This document shows positions 19,032 through 27,051 of a DNA stretch of 64,000 nucleotides, one piece after another. How positions within the stretch are numbered: the stretch's first letter is position 1; every line of letters begins with the position of its first letter. The position numbers were made by a program, and so were the translations under genes. Under the pieces are notes generated by a model, which did not search any database, was not told the DNA's origin, and worked only from the letters and a program-made list of their open reading frames with translations. The stretch is from an uncultured Rubrobacteraceae bacterium (GTDB lineage: Bacteria; Actinomycetota; Rubrobacteria; Rubrobacterales; Rubrobacteraceae), in contig CADCVH010000094.1 in the NCBI GenBank assembly GCA_902806085.1, forward strand, positions 104,152 through 168,151, read 5' to 3'.

Positions 19032-20234
19032 ATGCCAGAAGATCTTGCAATATTCATCGACTGGGAGAACATCTACATCTCCACGGTCACCGAGTACAAA
19101 TCCAAGCCGAACGTTTCGGCCATCCTTGAAAAGTCCCGCGAGTACGGCCGCATAGTCTCGGCCACGGCCTACGCGGACTGGACGGAGGGCGACTTCCGCC
19201 AGGCGCCGCCGACGCTCTACTCCAACGGCATCTCGCCCCGCTACATCTCAGCCCGCTACTTCCCCGGCGGCAAGGCCTCCAAGAGGCGCACGAACTCCAT
19301 CGACGTGATGCTCGCGGTCGAATGCTCGGACTTCCTGCACAAGCACCCGCAGGTGGACACCTACGTGCTGGTCACGGGCGACGGGGACTTTATCCCGCTC
19401 GTGAGCCTGCTCAGGAGCCAGGGTAAGACGGTCGTCGTGATCGGGGTCTCAGAGGCGACGTCGTACCACCTGATCGAGTCCGCCGACCACTTCATCTCCT
19501 ACGCCTCCCTGCTCGAAGAAGACCGCGTCGCGCGCACCCCGGACAAGGAGACCAAGAAGAAGGAATCCGACCCTTACCAGGAGCTCGTCCGGGCCGTGGA
19601 GACGCTGAAGAGGGGCGGAAGGCCCCGCGTCCTCGGCCAGGTCAAGCAGCAGATGATCGTGCAGCTCGGCTCCTTCGACGAGCGCAACGCCGGCTTCAAG
19701 AAGTTCAAGGACTTCGTGGTCGAGGCCGAGCGCCGCAACCTCGTGAACACCGTGGACCAGGACCTGGAGCTCCAGGTCTACCTCCCCGACGAGCCCGTGC
19801 CCGACCTCCAGGACTCCGACCTCGCCTCCGAGGAGCCGAAAGAGGATACCCCGGCGAGGCAGCCGGCCCCCGCCGCCCGCAACAACGGCAAGACAGACCG
19901 GGGGGACCAGAACGGAAGGCAGGCCGAAAAGCCGGACTTCGACCTTCTCGAAGACCTGACCTCCTACGAGCTCAAGACGGTCTGCAACACCGTTGCGGGG
20001 CTCAAGCAGCCGGCGTCGTTCGTGGAGATCTTCTCCAGCATCAGGGAGCTCGACGAGCGCGGCGAGCTTGAGCTCTCCCGGGACGAGATCGGCGAGGTCA
20101 TCAACGCGATGCTCGAGGCCGACTTTCTCGACAAGGTCCGCCAGAAGCCCTACGAGGCCGCCAAGGCGGACATGAACCTCTACGCCCTCAACGCCGACAA
20201 ACCGGAGGTCAAGACCGCCCTGAGCGCCGGCTGA
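19032..20234 (+). CDS. NYN (LabA/DUF88) nuclease-like protein with LOTUS domains
   Basis: 400 residues. The NYN/PIN-like domain (1-160) has acidic residues in FIDWENIYIS, NSIDVMLAVECSD and VTGDGDFIPLVSLLRSQGK, the pattern of the metal-binding site of NYN RNases. Residues 175-260 form an OST-HTH/LOTUS RNA-binding domain (LVRAVETLKRGGRPRVLGQV). After a Gly/Asn/Pro linker, a second helical region (300-390) resembles a DNA-binding or LOTUS-like winged helix. This architecture suggests RNA decay or RNA-guided regulation in the cytoplasm; the target is unknown. SD GAGGAAA precedes the ATG. Confidence 0.85.
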   Translation: MPEDLAIFIDWENIYISTVTEYKSKPNVSAILEKSREYGRIVSATAYADWTEGDFRQAPPTLYSNGISPRYISARYFPGGKASKRRTNSIDVMLAVECSDFLHKHPQVDTYVLVTGDGDFIPLVSLLRSQGKTVVVIGVSEATSYHLIESADHFISYASLLEEDRVARTPDKETKKKESDPYQELVRAVETLKRGGRPRVLGQVKQQMIVQLGSFDERNAGFKKFKDFVVEAERRNLVNTVDQDLELQVYLPDEPVPDLQDSDLASEEPKEDTPARQPAPAARNNGKTDRGDQNGRQAEKPDFDLLEDLTSYELKTVCNTVAGLKQPASFVEIFSSIRELDERGELELSRDEIGEVINAMLEADFLDKVRQKPYEAAKADMNLYALNADKPEVKTALSAG

Positions 20235-20319
20235 CGTCCGCCGGACGTGCCGCCGGGCCGCCCGTCTGACCCCACGCTCTTCGTCGCCAGTGAGGTGGCG
20301 GACGAGCTGGCGAATGACG

Positions 20320-20345
20320 GGGCCGATGCCGTGGGCCGATGCCGT
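20320..20345. repeat. 13-bp tandem duplication in nucleotidyltransferase gene
   Basis: GGGCCGATGCCGT occurs twice, head to tail, with no mismatch. The extra 13 bases shift the reading frame of the surrounding gene. Confidence 0.9.
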
Positions 20346-21018
20346 CGTCCTCGTCGGCAGCCACGCCCGCGGGGAGGCCGGGCCGGAGTCCGACGTGGAC
20401 CTCCTCGCCGTCGGCCCCCGGAAGTTCTCCTACAGGCTCCAGCGGCGCGGCGGGATGCTCGTCTCCACGAGCTCCCGTCCCCTCGGCCCGTACCGCGAAG
20501 CGCTCGGGGAGCCGGGCTCCGTCTGCGCCGCCGTCCCCGGCTGGCGGGAGGCCGTGCCCCTCCACGATCCTGAGGGGATAGCCGCCTCGCTGATCGAGGA
20601 GGCTAGGGGATGGAGCTGGGGGCCGCTGGAGCGGCGCTGCGACGCCTGGGTGGCTGAGGGGATCACGTCCCTGGCCGAGGAGGCCCACAAGCTGGTCGCC
20701 GCGCTCGGTCGCGAAGACCGTCAGACCGCGGCCATCCAGCGCTCGATCCTGGCCGTCCGTCTCGCGCCCATCCTCGCCTTGCATCACCGCATCCTCTACG
20801 GCTCCGAGAACGCCCTCTGGGACGTAGTCGGAGCGGCGATGGGCGAGGAATGGTCCCAGGCACAGTCTGCCGCGCTCGGGCTCGGCGACGAACTGTTCGA
20901 AGAGACCTGCCGGGGTGCGCTAAGGCTGTACGGCCTCGCGGCGGAGGAGGTGCACCACCTCTCCGACGGGCGCCAGGAGCGGGTCGTGCGTCACGCCCGC
21001 CGCCTTGCCGGGGACTGA
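20326..21018 (+). CDS. Nucleotidyltransferase-fold protein, N-terminus disrupted by 13-bp duplication
   Basis: Pol-beta nucleotidyltransferase (MNT type) with the catalytic GSHARGEAGPESDVDLLAVG motif. The residues after it form an all-helical partner half. In the other frame, from GTG 20247, the family N-terminal helix SEVADELANDGADA is intact, but a tandem copy of GGGCCGATGCCGT (20320-20345) shifts the frame just before VVLVGSHARG. Removing one copy restores one ORF from 20247 to 21018. As the sequence stands, translation can start only at ATG 20326 (or GTG 20290), which loses helix 1. It may be inactive or reversible by slippage. Confidence 0.65.
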   Translation: MPWADAVVLVGSHARGEAGPESDVDLLAVGPRKFSYRLQRRGGMLVSTSSRPLGPYREALGEPGSVCAAVPGWREAVPLHDPEGIAASLIEEARGWSWGPLERRCDAWVAEGITSLAEEAHKLVAALGREDRQTAAIQRSILAVRLAPILALHHRILYGSENALWDVVGAAMGEEWSQAQSAALGLGDELFEETCRGALRLYGLAAEEVHHLSDGRQERVVRHARRLAGD

Positions 21019-21024
21019 AACGCC

Positions 21025-21315
21025 CTAGTCGGCGAGCCTGTAGACGGTAAGCCGCGCGAGGACGAGGGCGACGGCGATCTGGATTACCGAGAGGCCGAGC
21101 GTCGCGGCGACCTGCGGGGCGGAGGAGCTCGTAAAGACGACGTAGAGGAAGACCACGAGGCCGAACCCGGCTACGAACCAGAGGCCCGCCTGGACCTTGT
21201 AGCCCGGTCCGCGCTCCCTCCAGATGACCGTGCCCGCCAGCGCCGGAACGTAGAAGGCCAGGATCATCGGCACCAGGCTCAGCACCGCGACCCCGATATC
21301 CAGGAGGACTTCCAC
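21025..21315 (-). CDS. Small membrane protein, function unknown
   Basis: 96 residues with three hydrophobic segments: LLDIGVAVLSLVPMILAFYV, GLWFVAGFGLVVFLYVVF and a last one through LGLSVIQIAVALVL. A short basic loop (WRERGPGYKV) separates the first two. The family is not recognised. GTG 21315 has no Shine-Dalgarno; a TAGACT hexamer lies 6 bases before it, suggesting a leaderless transcript. It is divergent from the HTH-like gene at 21412. Confidence 0.6.
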   Translation of the reverse strand: MEVLLDIGVAVLSLVPMILAFYVPALAGTVIWRERGPGYKVQAGLWFVAGFGLVVFLYVVFTSSSAPQVAATLGLSVIQIAVALVLARLTVYRLAD

Positions 21316-21353
21316 GAAAACAGTCTACATCACGGATGCCGAAACACTGGAAA

Positions 21354-21389
21354 CTTGCCCGCGAGGTATGTACGCTAGTACACTTGTAC
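21354..21389 (+). promoter_or_regulatory. Promoter with palindromic GTAC operator
   Basis: TTGCCC (21354-21359), 18 bases, TACACT (21378-21383). It overlaps the exact palindrome TGTACGCTAGTACA (21369-21382) and a third GTAC at 21386, each spaced by four bases. The downstream gene has an HTH-like N-terminus, so autoregulation is possible. Confidence 0.45.
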
Positions 21390-21411
21390 CATTCAATAGA
21401 GGCGGTGGATC

Positions 21412-21792
21412 ATGGGAATAAACCAGCGGATTTCGCTCAGAAAGTTCGTCGACGACATACGGCGCTGGGTGGACGAGGGGAGGAGCGACGAGTGGATCGC
21501 GAGCGCCCTCGGGACGAGCCCTTCTTCGGTGCAGTCTTTCCGCTCGCGCAACGCGATCTACCGCCGCGGGAACGTCTCCACCCTCAACGACCCCCAGGAC
21601 TACGCCGCCTACGAGGGCGTGCTCGAGACGACCGGCCCGGGCGTCTGGTTCGACCCCGGCATCGAGGACGACCCGCGCTGGAAGAAGCGCTGGAACGACG
21701 CCCAAAGGGTCGAGCTGCGCCTGACCCCGACCAGGATAGTCCTCGTCCGCCGCAGCGGCGGCGTCAAGTTCCGCACCAATCCGCAGGTTTAG
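21412..21792 (+). CDS. Small HTH-like protein, function unknown
   Basis: 126 residues. Residues 8-50 (LRKFVDDIRRWVDEGRSDEW, then IASALGTSPSSVQSFRSRNA) look like a helix-turn-helix of the homeodomain-like kind. The rest is a compact alpha/beta stretch with WFDPGIEDDPRWKKRW and a basic C-terminus. It ends 22 bases before rnpB. The palindromic site in its promoter makes it a plausible small regulator, but the family is not recognised. Confidence 0.6.
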   Translation: MGINQRISLRKFVDDIRRWVDEGRSDEWIASALGTSPSSVQSFRSRNAIYRRGNVSTLNDPQDYAAYEGVLETTGPGVWFDPGIEDDPRWKKRWNDAQRVELRLTPTRIVLVRRSGGVKFRTNPQV

Positions 21793-21801
21793 CGCCTGCG
21801 T

Positions 21802-21807
21802 TATAAT
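21802..21807 (+). promoter_or_regulatory. rnpB -10 box
   Basis: TATAAT about 12-18 bases before the RNase P RNA 5' end. Confidence 0.6.
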
Positions 21808-21813
21808 CGCCCC

Positions 21814-22203
21814 GGGTTCGGGCCGTCCGACCCGTCGCTGCCGCCCGAGGAGAGATCCCGGGTGGTAGAGCAAAGTCCGGACTCGCAGCAGAGGCCGCTC
21901 GGGCCAACAACCCGAGGGGCGGGGGTCGCAAGCCCCCCGCCACGTCAAGTGCAACAGAGAGCAGACCAGCCGATGGATCGTAGCTTCGCTACAGATCACA
22001 GGTGATGGGTGAAAGGGTGGGGTAAGAGCCCACCGGCGGTATCCCGAGAGGGGCCGGCCAGGTAAACCACCGGTGCGAGCAAGCCAAAATCGTCTGGTCT
22101 CCAGACAGGTAGGCGCAGCCCCGAAAGGGGCCCGGGGCGAGAGCCCTCGGAGATGGATGGCGGGATAGAGCAGAATCCGGCTTACGGGACGGCCCGGCCT
22201 TTT
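21814..22203 (+). ncRNA. rnpB: RNase P RNA, class A
   Basis: Catalytic RNA of RNase P. Conserved core elements are in order: GAGCAAAGTCCGGACTC near the 5' side, ACAGAGAGCAGACCAGCCG, GGGTAAGAGCCCACCG, CCAGGTAAACC and AGAATCCGGCTTACGGG near the 3' end. The P1 helix is formed by GGGCCGTCC (21820-21828) and GGACGGCCC (22187-22195). Ends were inferred from P1 and a following T-run; they could be off by about 10 bases. Confidence 0.95.
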
Positions 22204-22210
22204 CCTACGG

Positions 22211-22239
22211 AGGATACGGTCCGTCTGAGACCGTATCCT
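22211..22239. terminator. Bidirectional hairpin between rnpB and the BLUF gene
   Basis: AGGATACGGT, 9-base loop, ACCGTATCCT: a perfect 10-bp stem between two convergent units. Confidence 0.65.
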
Positions 22240-22263
22240 CCCTACTCGTTACCCCAATGTGAC

Positions 22264-22731
22264 TCAAGCGCGGGCCCTTGGAGTTCGCCAAATACCCCGA
22301 TTTCTCGTGACTTTGCTTACATGGTCCTCCTGAACGTGAGCAGGAGCTTCTGCGCGCGACGGGTTCCCGGAGAACTCGCGGCCGGTGGGGGGTACGTTCA
22401 GGAACTCGCTGTAGCCCGGGGCGGATCTTGCCTCGGGCGAGTCCAGGTCGCGGAAACCCATGGACCAGTCGGGGAACTGGCGCCCTTCGGCGAAGCCCTG
22501 CTGCAGGGTGATCTCGCCGCCGTGGCGGGGGTCGGCGGCGATCTTCCCGTAGAGCCCGCGCACCGCCCCCTCGTCCCCTTCGAGGACCTGCATGAAGTTG
22601 CCATACTTGTAGAGCAGCATCCCCGTGACCCCCAACTCGGCGTTGTTCGTCCGGCACGTCTCCAGAAGGGCGCGCAAGTCTTCTCCGGAGAATGGCAGGG
22701 TCGCGGAGCTGACGTAAACGAGAAAAAACAC
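22264..22731 (-). CDS. BLUF-domain blue-light receptor (C-terminal frameshift likely)
   Basis: 155-residue flavin photoreceptor. The BLUF fold has the active-site Tyr in FFLVYVSSA, Asn in TNNAELGVTGML, Gln in FMQVLEGDEG and a Trp/Met switch region in FPDWSMGFRDL. No output domain is fused, so it would act through a partner. A frameshift seems to have occurred in a (CG)n tract near 22352-22359: one added CG gives the expected tail AQKLLLTFRRTM and a stop at 22317. The listed tail (AEAPAHVQEDHVSK) would then be read in the wrong frame. SD GGAGG precedes GTG 22731. Confidence 0.85.
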   Translation of the reverse strand: MFFLVYVSSATLPFSGEDLRALLETCRTNNAELGVTGMLLYKYGNFMQVLEGDEGAVRGLYGKIAADPRHGGEITLQQGFAEGRQFPDWSMGFRDLDSPEARSAPGYSEFLNVPPTGREFSGNPSRAEAPAHVQEDHVSKVTRNRGIWRTPRARA

Positions 22732-23011
22732 CGGGTCCTCCGATCCGTGTCTCGCAATCCACCCGAAATTCTGAGATAGATCCTAAGGTTTCGGCCATCG
22801 TGGATTGGTCCCGATTAAAAATCGAACGTCCGGAGACGGCGAAAACTTGTTGTTTCGGGATGAGAGAATAGTGGCTTCCCCAAAGCCTGGGACCTAAACC
22901 TTTTCTCCGAATCTTTTCACAGAACGCCGCTTGCCGATCCTCTATACTGCCGGGGCTGAGAAAACGCCCTGAGTTACAAGTAGGCACAAGCATTTAGACA
23001 GGAGAGCGAGC
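22732..23011. other. Divergent region between BLUF gene and sdh operon
   Basis: 280 bases without a gene. A TATACT at 22943-22948 is a likely -10 for the sdh operon, with no good -35. A small CGATT-AAA-AATCG inverted repeat lies near 22818-22830. Nothing else is recognisable. Confidence 0.4.
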
Positions 23012-23785
23012 TTGTCAGCGATATCGTCCGCTTGGAAGAGGTTGCCGTGGTGGGTCGAGCCGATGACCGTGGTGTTGGTGTTGAGCGCTTTCGGCCTGTA
23101 TTCGTTTGTCGCCATCGCTCTGTTCCCGGGCGAGTTTCGGCAGTTCGTGTCCCCGTTCTATTCGCCTGAGGTTCCGCTGCCGAACTGGATGCCCGGTTTC
23201 GTGACGGCCCCGATGCTGGTGTTGTGGATCCCGTTGGGGTTCAGGGCGACCTGTTACTACTACCGCAAGGCCTACTACCGGGCGTTCTTCTTTGATCCGC
23301 CGGCTTGCAAGACGGGGGTGCAGCAGAAGATGGACCGCTTCTGGGCCGGCAAGAACGCGGCCGAGGGCTACAGGGGAGAGCGGGCGCTCTTCGTGTGGAA
23401 TAACATCCACAGGTACTTCTTGTACGCCTCGATCATCGTGGTGTTGTTCCTGTGGTACGAGGCGTTCAGGACCCTGCTCGGTCCGCAGGGGTTCCAGGTC
23501 AGCGTCGGGTCGCTGCTGTGGTTCCTGAACATCGTGCTCCTCTCGGCTTACACGTTCTCGTGCCACTCCTTCCGGCACCTCATCGGCGGCAACAAGGATT
23601 GCTACTCGTGTTTGCGGGGGGGGAACGCGCGGCGCAAGACCTACAATTTCGTTAGCAGGCTCAACCTGCAGCATCCCCAGTGGGCGTGGCTCAGCCTGTT
23701 CTCGCTGCTGGCGACGGATCTGTACCTGAGGCTGCTGCAGACGGGCGTGATAACCGACTTCGTAATAATTCCCTTCGGCGGTTGA
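23012..23785 (+). CDS. sdhC: Succinate dehydrogenase membrane subunit (Sdh1-type)
   Basis: 257-residue integral membrane subunit. Five or more hydrophobic segments are visible, with conserved His residues in WNNIHRYFLYASIIVV and SCHSFRHLIGGN that probably ligate heme or quinone. A short Cys pair (CYSCLRGG) is present. The gene order membrane subunit - flavoprotein - iron-sulfur protein matches mycobacterial Sdh1 (Rv0249c-Rv0247c), rather than the classical sdhCDAB. TTG 23012 follows GGAGAG. The homology to Sdh1 is inferred from order and size. Confidence 0.75.
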   Translation: MSAISSAWKRLPWWVEPMTVVLVLSAFGLYSFVAIALFPGEFRQFVSPFYSPEVPLPNWMPGFVTAPMLVLWIPLGFRATCYYYRKAYYRAFFFDPPACKTGVQQKMDRFWAGKNAAEGYRGERALFVWNNIHRYFLYASIIVVLFLWYEAFRTLLGPQGFQVSVGSLLWFLNIVLLSAYTFSCHSFRHLIGGNKDCYSCLRGGNARRKTYNFVSRLNLQHPQWAWLSLFSLLATDLYLRLLQTGVITDFVIIPFGG

Positions 23786-23803
23786 TCGAGAGAGGTGACT
23801 GAG

Positions 23804-25600
23804 GTGGCAAGTAACGGAAACGGGACACGCGAGCGGTACGAGGTTCGGGAGCACGACGTCCTGATCGTCGGCGCTGGCGGCGCGGGCCTGCGGGCCGCTG
23901 TTTCGGCGACCCAGCGCGGCCTCTCGGTCGGGATAGTGACGAAATCCTTGCTCGGCAAGGCCCACACCGTGATGGCCGAGGGCGGCATGGCCGCCGCCCT
24001 TGGGAACGTGGACTCCGACGACTCGTGGCGCCAGCACTTCATCGACACGATGAGGAGCGGGAAGCTCATCAACAACTGGCGGATGGCCGAGATCCACGCC
24101 AAAGAGTCGCCGGATAGGGTCTACGAGCTGGAGCAGTGGGGCGCCCTATTCAACAGGACCCCCGAAGGCAAGATCTCCCAGAGGCCTTTCGGCGGCCACA
24201 CCCGCCGCCGCCTGGCGCACGTCGGCGACCGGACGGGCCTGGAGCTCATCAGGACGATGCAGGAGAAGGCCCTCGCCACGGACGCGAAGGTCTACATGGA
24301 GACCACGGTCACGAAGTTGCTGAAGAACAACGGCCGCGTCGTCGGGGCGCTTGCCTACACCCGCGAGTCCGGCAAATTTATCCACTTCAAGGCGAAGGCG
24401 GTCGTGATGGCGACCGGCGGCTGGGGCCGCATCTTCAAGGTCACGTCGAACTCCTGGGAGGGCACCGGCGACGGCGTGGTCCTCTCATACGACGCGGGTG
24501 CCGAGCTCGTGGACATGGAGATGATGCAGTTCCACCCGACGGGGATGGTGTGGCCTCCCGGCGTGCGCGGCCTGCTCGTTACGGAGGGCGTGCGTGGCGA
24601 GGGCGGCCTGCTTCGCAATTCCGAGGGCAAGCGATACATGGAGAACTACGACGCGAAAAAGATGGAGCTCTCGACGCGCGACGTCGTGGCGCGGGCGAAC
24701 TACACCGAGGTCCAGGAGGGGCGCGGCTCCGAGCACGGCGGCGTGTACCTGGACATCACGCACCTCGGCTACGAGGGCATCATGAAGAAGCTGCCGACGA
24801 TGTACGAGCAGTTCAAGAACCTCGCCGACATAGACATCTCCCGCGAGCCTATGGAGGTCTTCCCGACCGTTCACTACACGATGGGCGGCGTAAAGGTGGA
24901 GCCCGAGACCTGCGCGAGCAACGTCCCCGGCCTCTTTGCCGCCGGGGAGGTGGCGGGCGGGTTGCACGGGGCCAACCGTCTCGGCGGCAACTCGCTCTCG
25001 GACCTTCTCGTCTTCGGGCGGAGGGCCGGGGAGGGTGCTTCCGACTACGTCGAGCAGAGCACCCACTCCTCGGAGATCGAGGAGCAGGAGTTGTTGACGG
25101 AGATCGGGCGCGTGCTGGAGCCTCTGGAGAAGAGGGGGGACGGCGGCGAGAGCCCCTACCTCATCCAGCAGGAGCTCCAGGCGGCGATGATGGAGCACGC
25201 CAACCTCATGCGAAACGGGGATTCCCTGGAGCAGGGGCTCGGCAAGATCCTGAACCTCAAGGACCGGCTTCCGCAGGTGAGCGTGCCGGGCTCCAGGCTC
25301 TTCAACCCGGGCTGGCACACGGCGCAGGACATCAGGTACCTCGTTCAGATAAGCGAGATAATCCTGAGGACCGCGCTGGAGCGCAAGGAGCGGCGCGGCG
25401 CCCAGTGGCGCCTGGACTACGACGGTCCCGACGACGATCTCGGGGCGATCAACTTTATCGTTACCAAAGACGTGCAGGGCGAGGTCGGCATCGAGCGGCG
25501 GGAGATCCCGCCGATGCCGGAGCACCTCGCCGAGCTGATAAGAGACGAGGTCCCAGACATGGCCGGCGGCGAGAAGCGCGGCGCCGAGAGCCAGTTCTAG
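23804..25600 (+). CDS. sdhA: Succinate dehydrogenase flavoprotein subunit
   Basis: 598-residue FAD subunit that oxidises succinate. FAD-binding Rossmann motif: DVLIVGAGGAGLRAAVSA; the covalent-FAD His region is KAHTVMAEGGMAAALGNVDS. The active-site elements FHPTGMVWPPGVRG and the MGGVKVE-FAAGEVAGGLHGANRLGGNS region are present. GTG 23804 follows GAGAGGTGA at 5 bases; an alternative GTG is 23795. It sits 18 bases after sdhC and 16 before sdhB. Confidence 0.93.
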   Translation: MASNGNGTRERYEVREHDVLIVGAGGAGLRAAVSATQRGLSVGIVTKSLLGKAHTVMAEGGMAAALGNVDSDDSWRQHFIDTMRSGKLINNWRMAEIHAKESPDRVYELEQWGALFNRTPEGKISQRPFGGHTRRRLAHVGDRTGLELIRTMQEKALATDAKVYMETTVTKLLKNNGRVVGALAYTRESGKFIHFKAKAVVMATGGWGRIFKVTSNSWEGTGDGVVLSYDAGAELVDMEMMQFHPTGMVWPPGVRGLLVTEGVRGEGGLLRNSEGKRYMENYDAKKMELSTRDVVARANYTEVQEGRGSEHGGVYLDITHLGYEGIMKKLPTMYEQFKNLADIDISREPMEVFPTVHYTMGGVKVEPETCASNVPGLFAAGEVAGGLHGANRLGGNSLSDLLVFGRRAGEGASDYVEQSTHSSEIEEQELLTEIGRVLEPLEKRGDGGESPYLIQQELQAAMMEHANLMRNGDSLEQGLGKILNLKDRLPQVSVPGSRLFNPGWHTAQDIRYLVQISEIILRTALERKERRGAQWRLDYDGPDDDLGAINFIVTKDVQGEVGIERREIPPMPEHLAELIRDEVPDMAGGEKRGAESQF

Positions 25601-25616
25601 GTAGAGGAGCGGATTT

Positions 25617-26423
25617 TTGGACAGAGACGCCGCCAACGATAAGAGCATGTCCTCCAAGGCCCACGCCCCGGTCGCAAACGAGGATCTGGGCAAGAGCGGC
25701 GGGACCGCGAAGCTCAAGATCTTCCGCGGCGACGCCGAAGGCGGCCGGGAGGTAGATTACGAGATACCCCTCGTCGAGGGCATGGTCATCCTCGACGCGG
25801 TCCTTGGCATCCAGGCCGAGCAGGCCCCGGACCTCGCGGTGCGGTGGAACTGCAAGGCGGCCCACTGCGGCTCGTGCAGCGCGGAGATCAACGGCAAGCC
25901 CGCCCTCCTGTGCAAGTCCCGCGTGGACGAGTACGACGGGGAGATACACGTCGGCCCCATGCGGGCCTTCCCCGTCATAAAGGACCTCGTCTCGGACGTC
26001 TCGTGGAACTATGAGGTTTCCAAGGGCATAAAGCCCTTCCAGAGCGACGAGCAGGCGCCGTTCACCATGTACGAGGAGGACGTCGAGCGCCTCTACGAGC
26101 CGAAGAAGTGCATCGAGTGCTTTATGTGCCAGGACGTATGCCACGTGCTGCGCACGCACCACAAGCACGCCGAGTTCGCCGGCCCCCGCTTCTTCGTCCG
26201 CAACCAGTGGCTCGAGATGCACCCGATGGACAACCAGGAGCGCCTGCACGACCTCAAAGAGGACAACGGCCTCGGCTACTGCAACATCACCAAGTGCTGC
26301 ACCGAGGTGTGTCCTGTCGGCATCAAGATCACGGACAACTCGATTATCCCCCTCAAGGAGCGCGTCGCCGACGAGTACTACGACCCGGCGAAGTGGCTGA
26401 TGCGCAAGATCAGGGGCAGGTAG
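25617..26423 (+). CDS. sdhB: Succinate dehydrogenase iron-sulfur subunit
   Basis: 268-residue electron-transfer subunit. The [2Fe-2S] cluster is in CKAAHCGSCSAEINGKPALL, ending with a further Cys. The two C-terminal ferredoxin-like motifs are CIECFMCQDVCHV and CNITKCCTEVCPVGIK. TTG 25617 follows GAGGAG. A 27-residue N-terminal extension precedes the ferredoxin fold. A strong hairpin terminator follows. Confidence 0.92.
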   Translation: MDRDAANDKSMSSKAHAPVANEDLGKSGGTAKLKIFRGDAEGGREVDYEIPLVEGMVILDAVLGIQAEQAPDLAVRWNCKAAHCGSCSAEINGKPALLCKSRVDEYDGEIHVGPMRAFPVIKDLVSDVSWNYEVSKGIKPFQSDEQAPFTMYEEDVERLYEPKKCIECFMCQDVCHVLRTHHKHAEFAGPRFFVRNQWLEMHPMDNQERLHDLKEDNGLGYCNITKCCTEVCPVGIKITDNSIIPLKERVADEYYDPAKWLMRKIRGR

Positions 26424-26450
26424 GTTCTAAGGTTTTGAGGATATTTCGGC

Positions 26451-26487
26451 GAGAGGCCGTCCCGATTACGGGACGGCCTCTCTGTTT
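26451..26487 (+). terminator. Terminator of the sdh operon
   Basis: GAGAGGCCGTCCCG, ATTA loop, CGGGACGGCCTCTC: a perfect 14-bp stem followed by TGTTT. Confidence 0.88.
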
Positions 26488-26560
26488 AGGGAGACGCGGA
26501 AAGGCAGCGGGGCATCGCACAACAAGACCTTAAAGCCTAAAACCTCAGAGCCTCGAACCG

Positions 26561-26633
26561 AGCGGACGACGGGCTTCGAACCCGCGACCTCAAGCTTGGG
26601 AAGCTTGCGCTCTACCAACTGAGCTACGTCCGC
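26561..26633 (-). tRNA. tRNA-Gly (anticodon CCC)
   Basis: 73-nt cloverleaf. The acceptor arm GCGGACG pairs with CGTCCGC, the D arm is GCTCAGTTGGTAGAGC and the anticodon loop TTCCCAA gives CCC. The T arm is GCGGGTTCGAAGCCCGT. Discriminator base U; CCA is not encoded. Confidence 0.95.
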
Positions 26634-26742
26634 GTAGGGGAACATTCTAACATGCCGAAAGTGGCCTATCCTGAACGTTCTGGTGGCAGGGGTTGGTTGA
26701 CGTGTAATACTGTGGAGCGTTGCGAGAGGCCGAGGAGAATAC

Positions 26743-27051
26743 GTGTTGCGGTATTGCCGGAAGGTGCTCTTCGGGGAAACGCTTGGCGGGCCCGTCCCAC
26801 GGTGGAACTTGGACGTCGGCTGCTTTTGCACCCTCGCCGGGTCGTTCATGGTCACGGGGAGGGGTTTCGCCTTCCTCCCCGGACCGATGAACGTGGCTCT
26901 CGGCTTGATGTTCATCCCCTGGAGCGTCTCGGATCTTCTACCCCGCGGGCGCAAAACCGTGATAGACGCGTTGAGGGTGATGTTTCTGGTCTGTATGAGC
27001 ACCGTGCTCGTCCTGTCGATCGCGGGCATCTTGCGGCAGGCCGGGTTTTGA
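26743..27051 (+). CDS. Small membrane protein next to NUDIX gene
   Basis: 102 residues with two to three hydrophobic segments (LDVGCFCTLAGSFMV, FLPGPMNVALGLMFIPWSV, ALRVMFLVCMSTVLVLSIAG). It is not a recognised family. GTG 26743 follows GAGGAG at 6 bases. Its TGA overlaps the next gene's TTG in TTGA, so the small membrane protein and the NUDIX hydrolase are coupled. Confidence 0.6.
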   Translation: MLRYCRKVLFGETLGGPVPRWNLDVGCFCTLAGSFMVTGRGFAFLPGPMNVALGLMFIPWSVSDLLPRGRKTVIDALRVMFLVCMSTVLVLSIAGILRQAGF

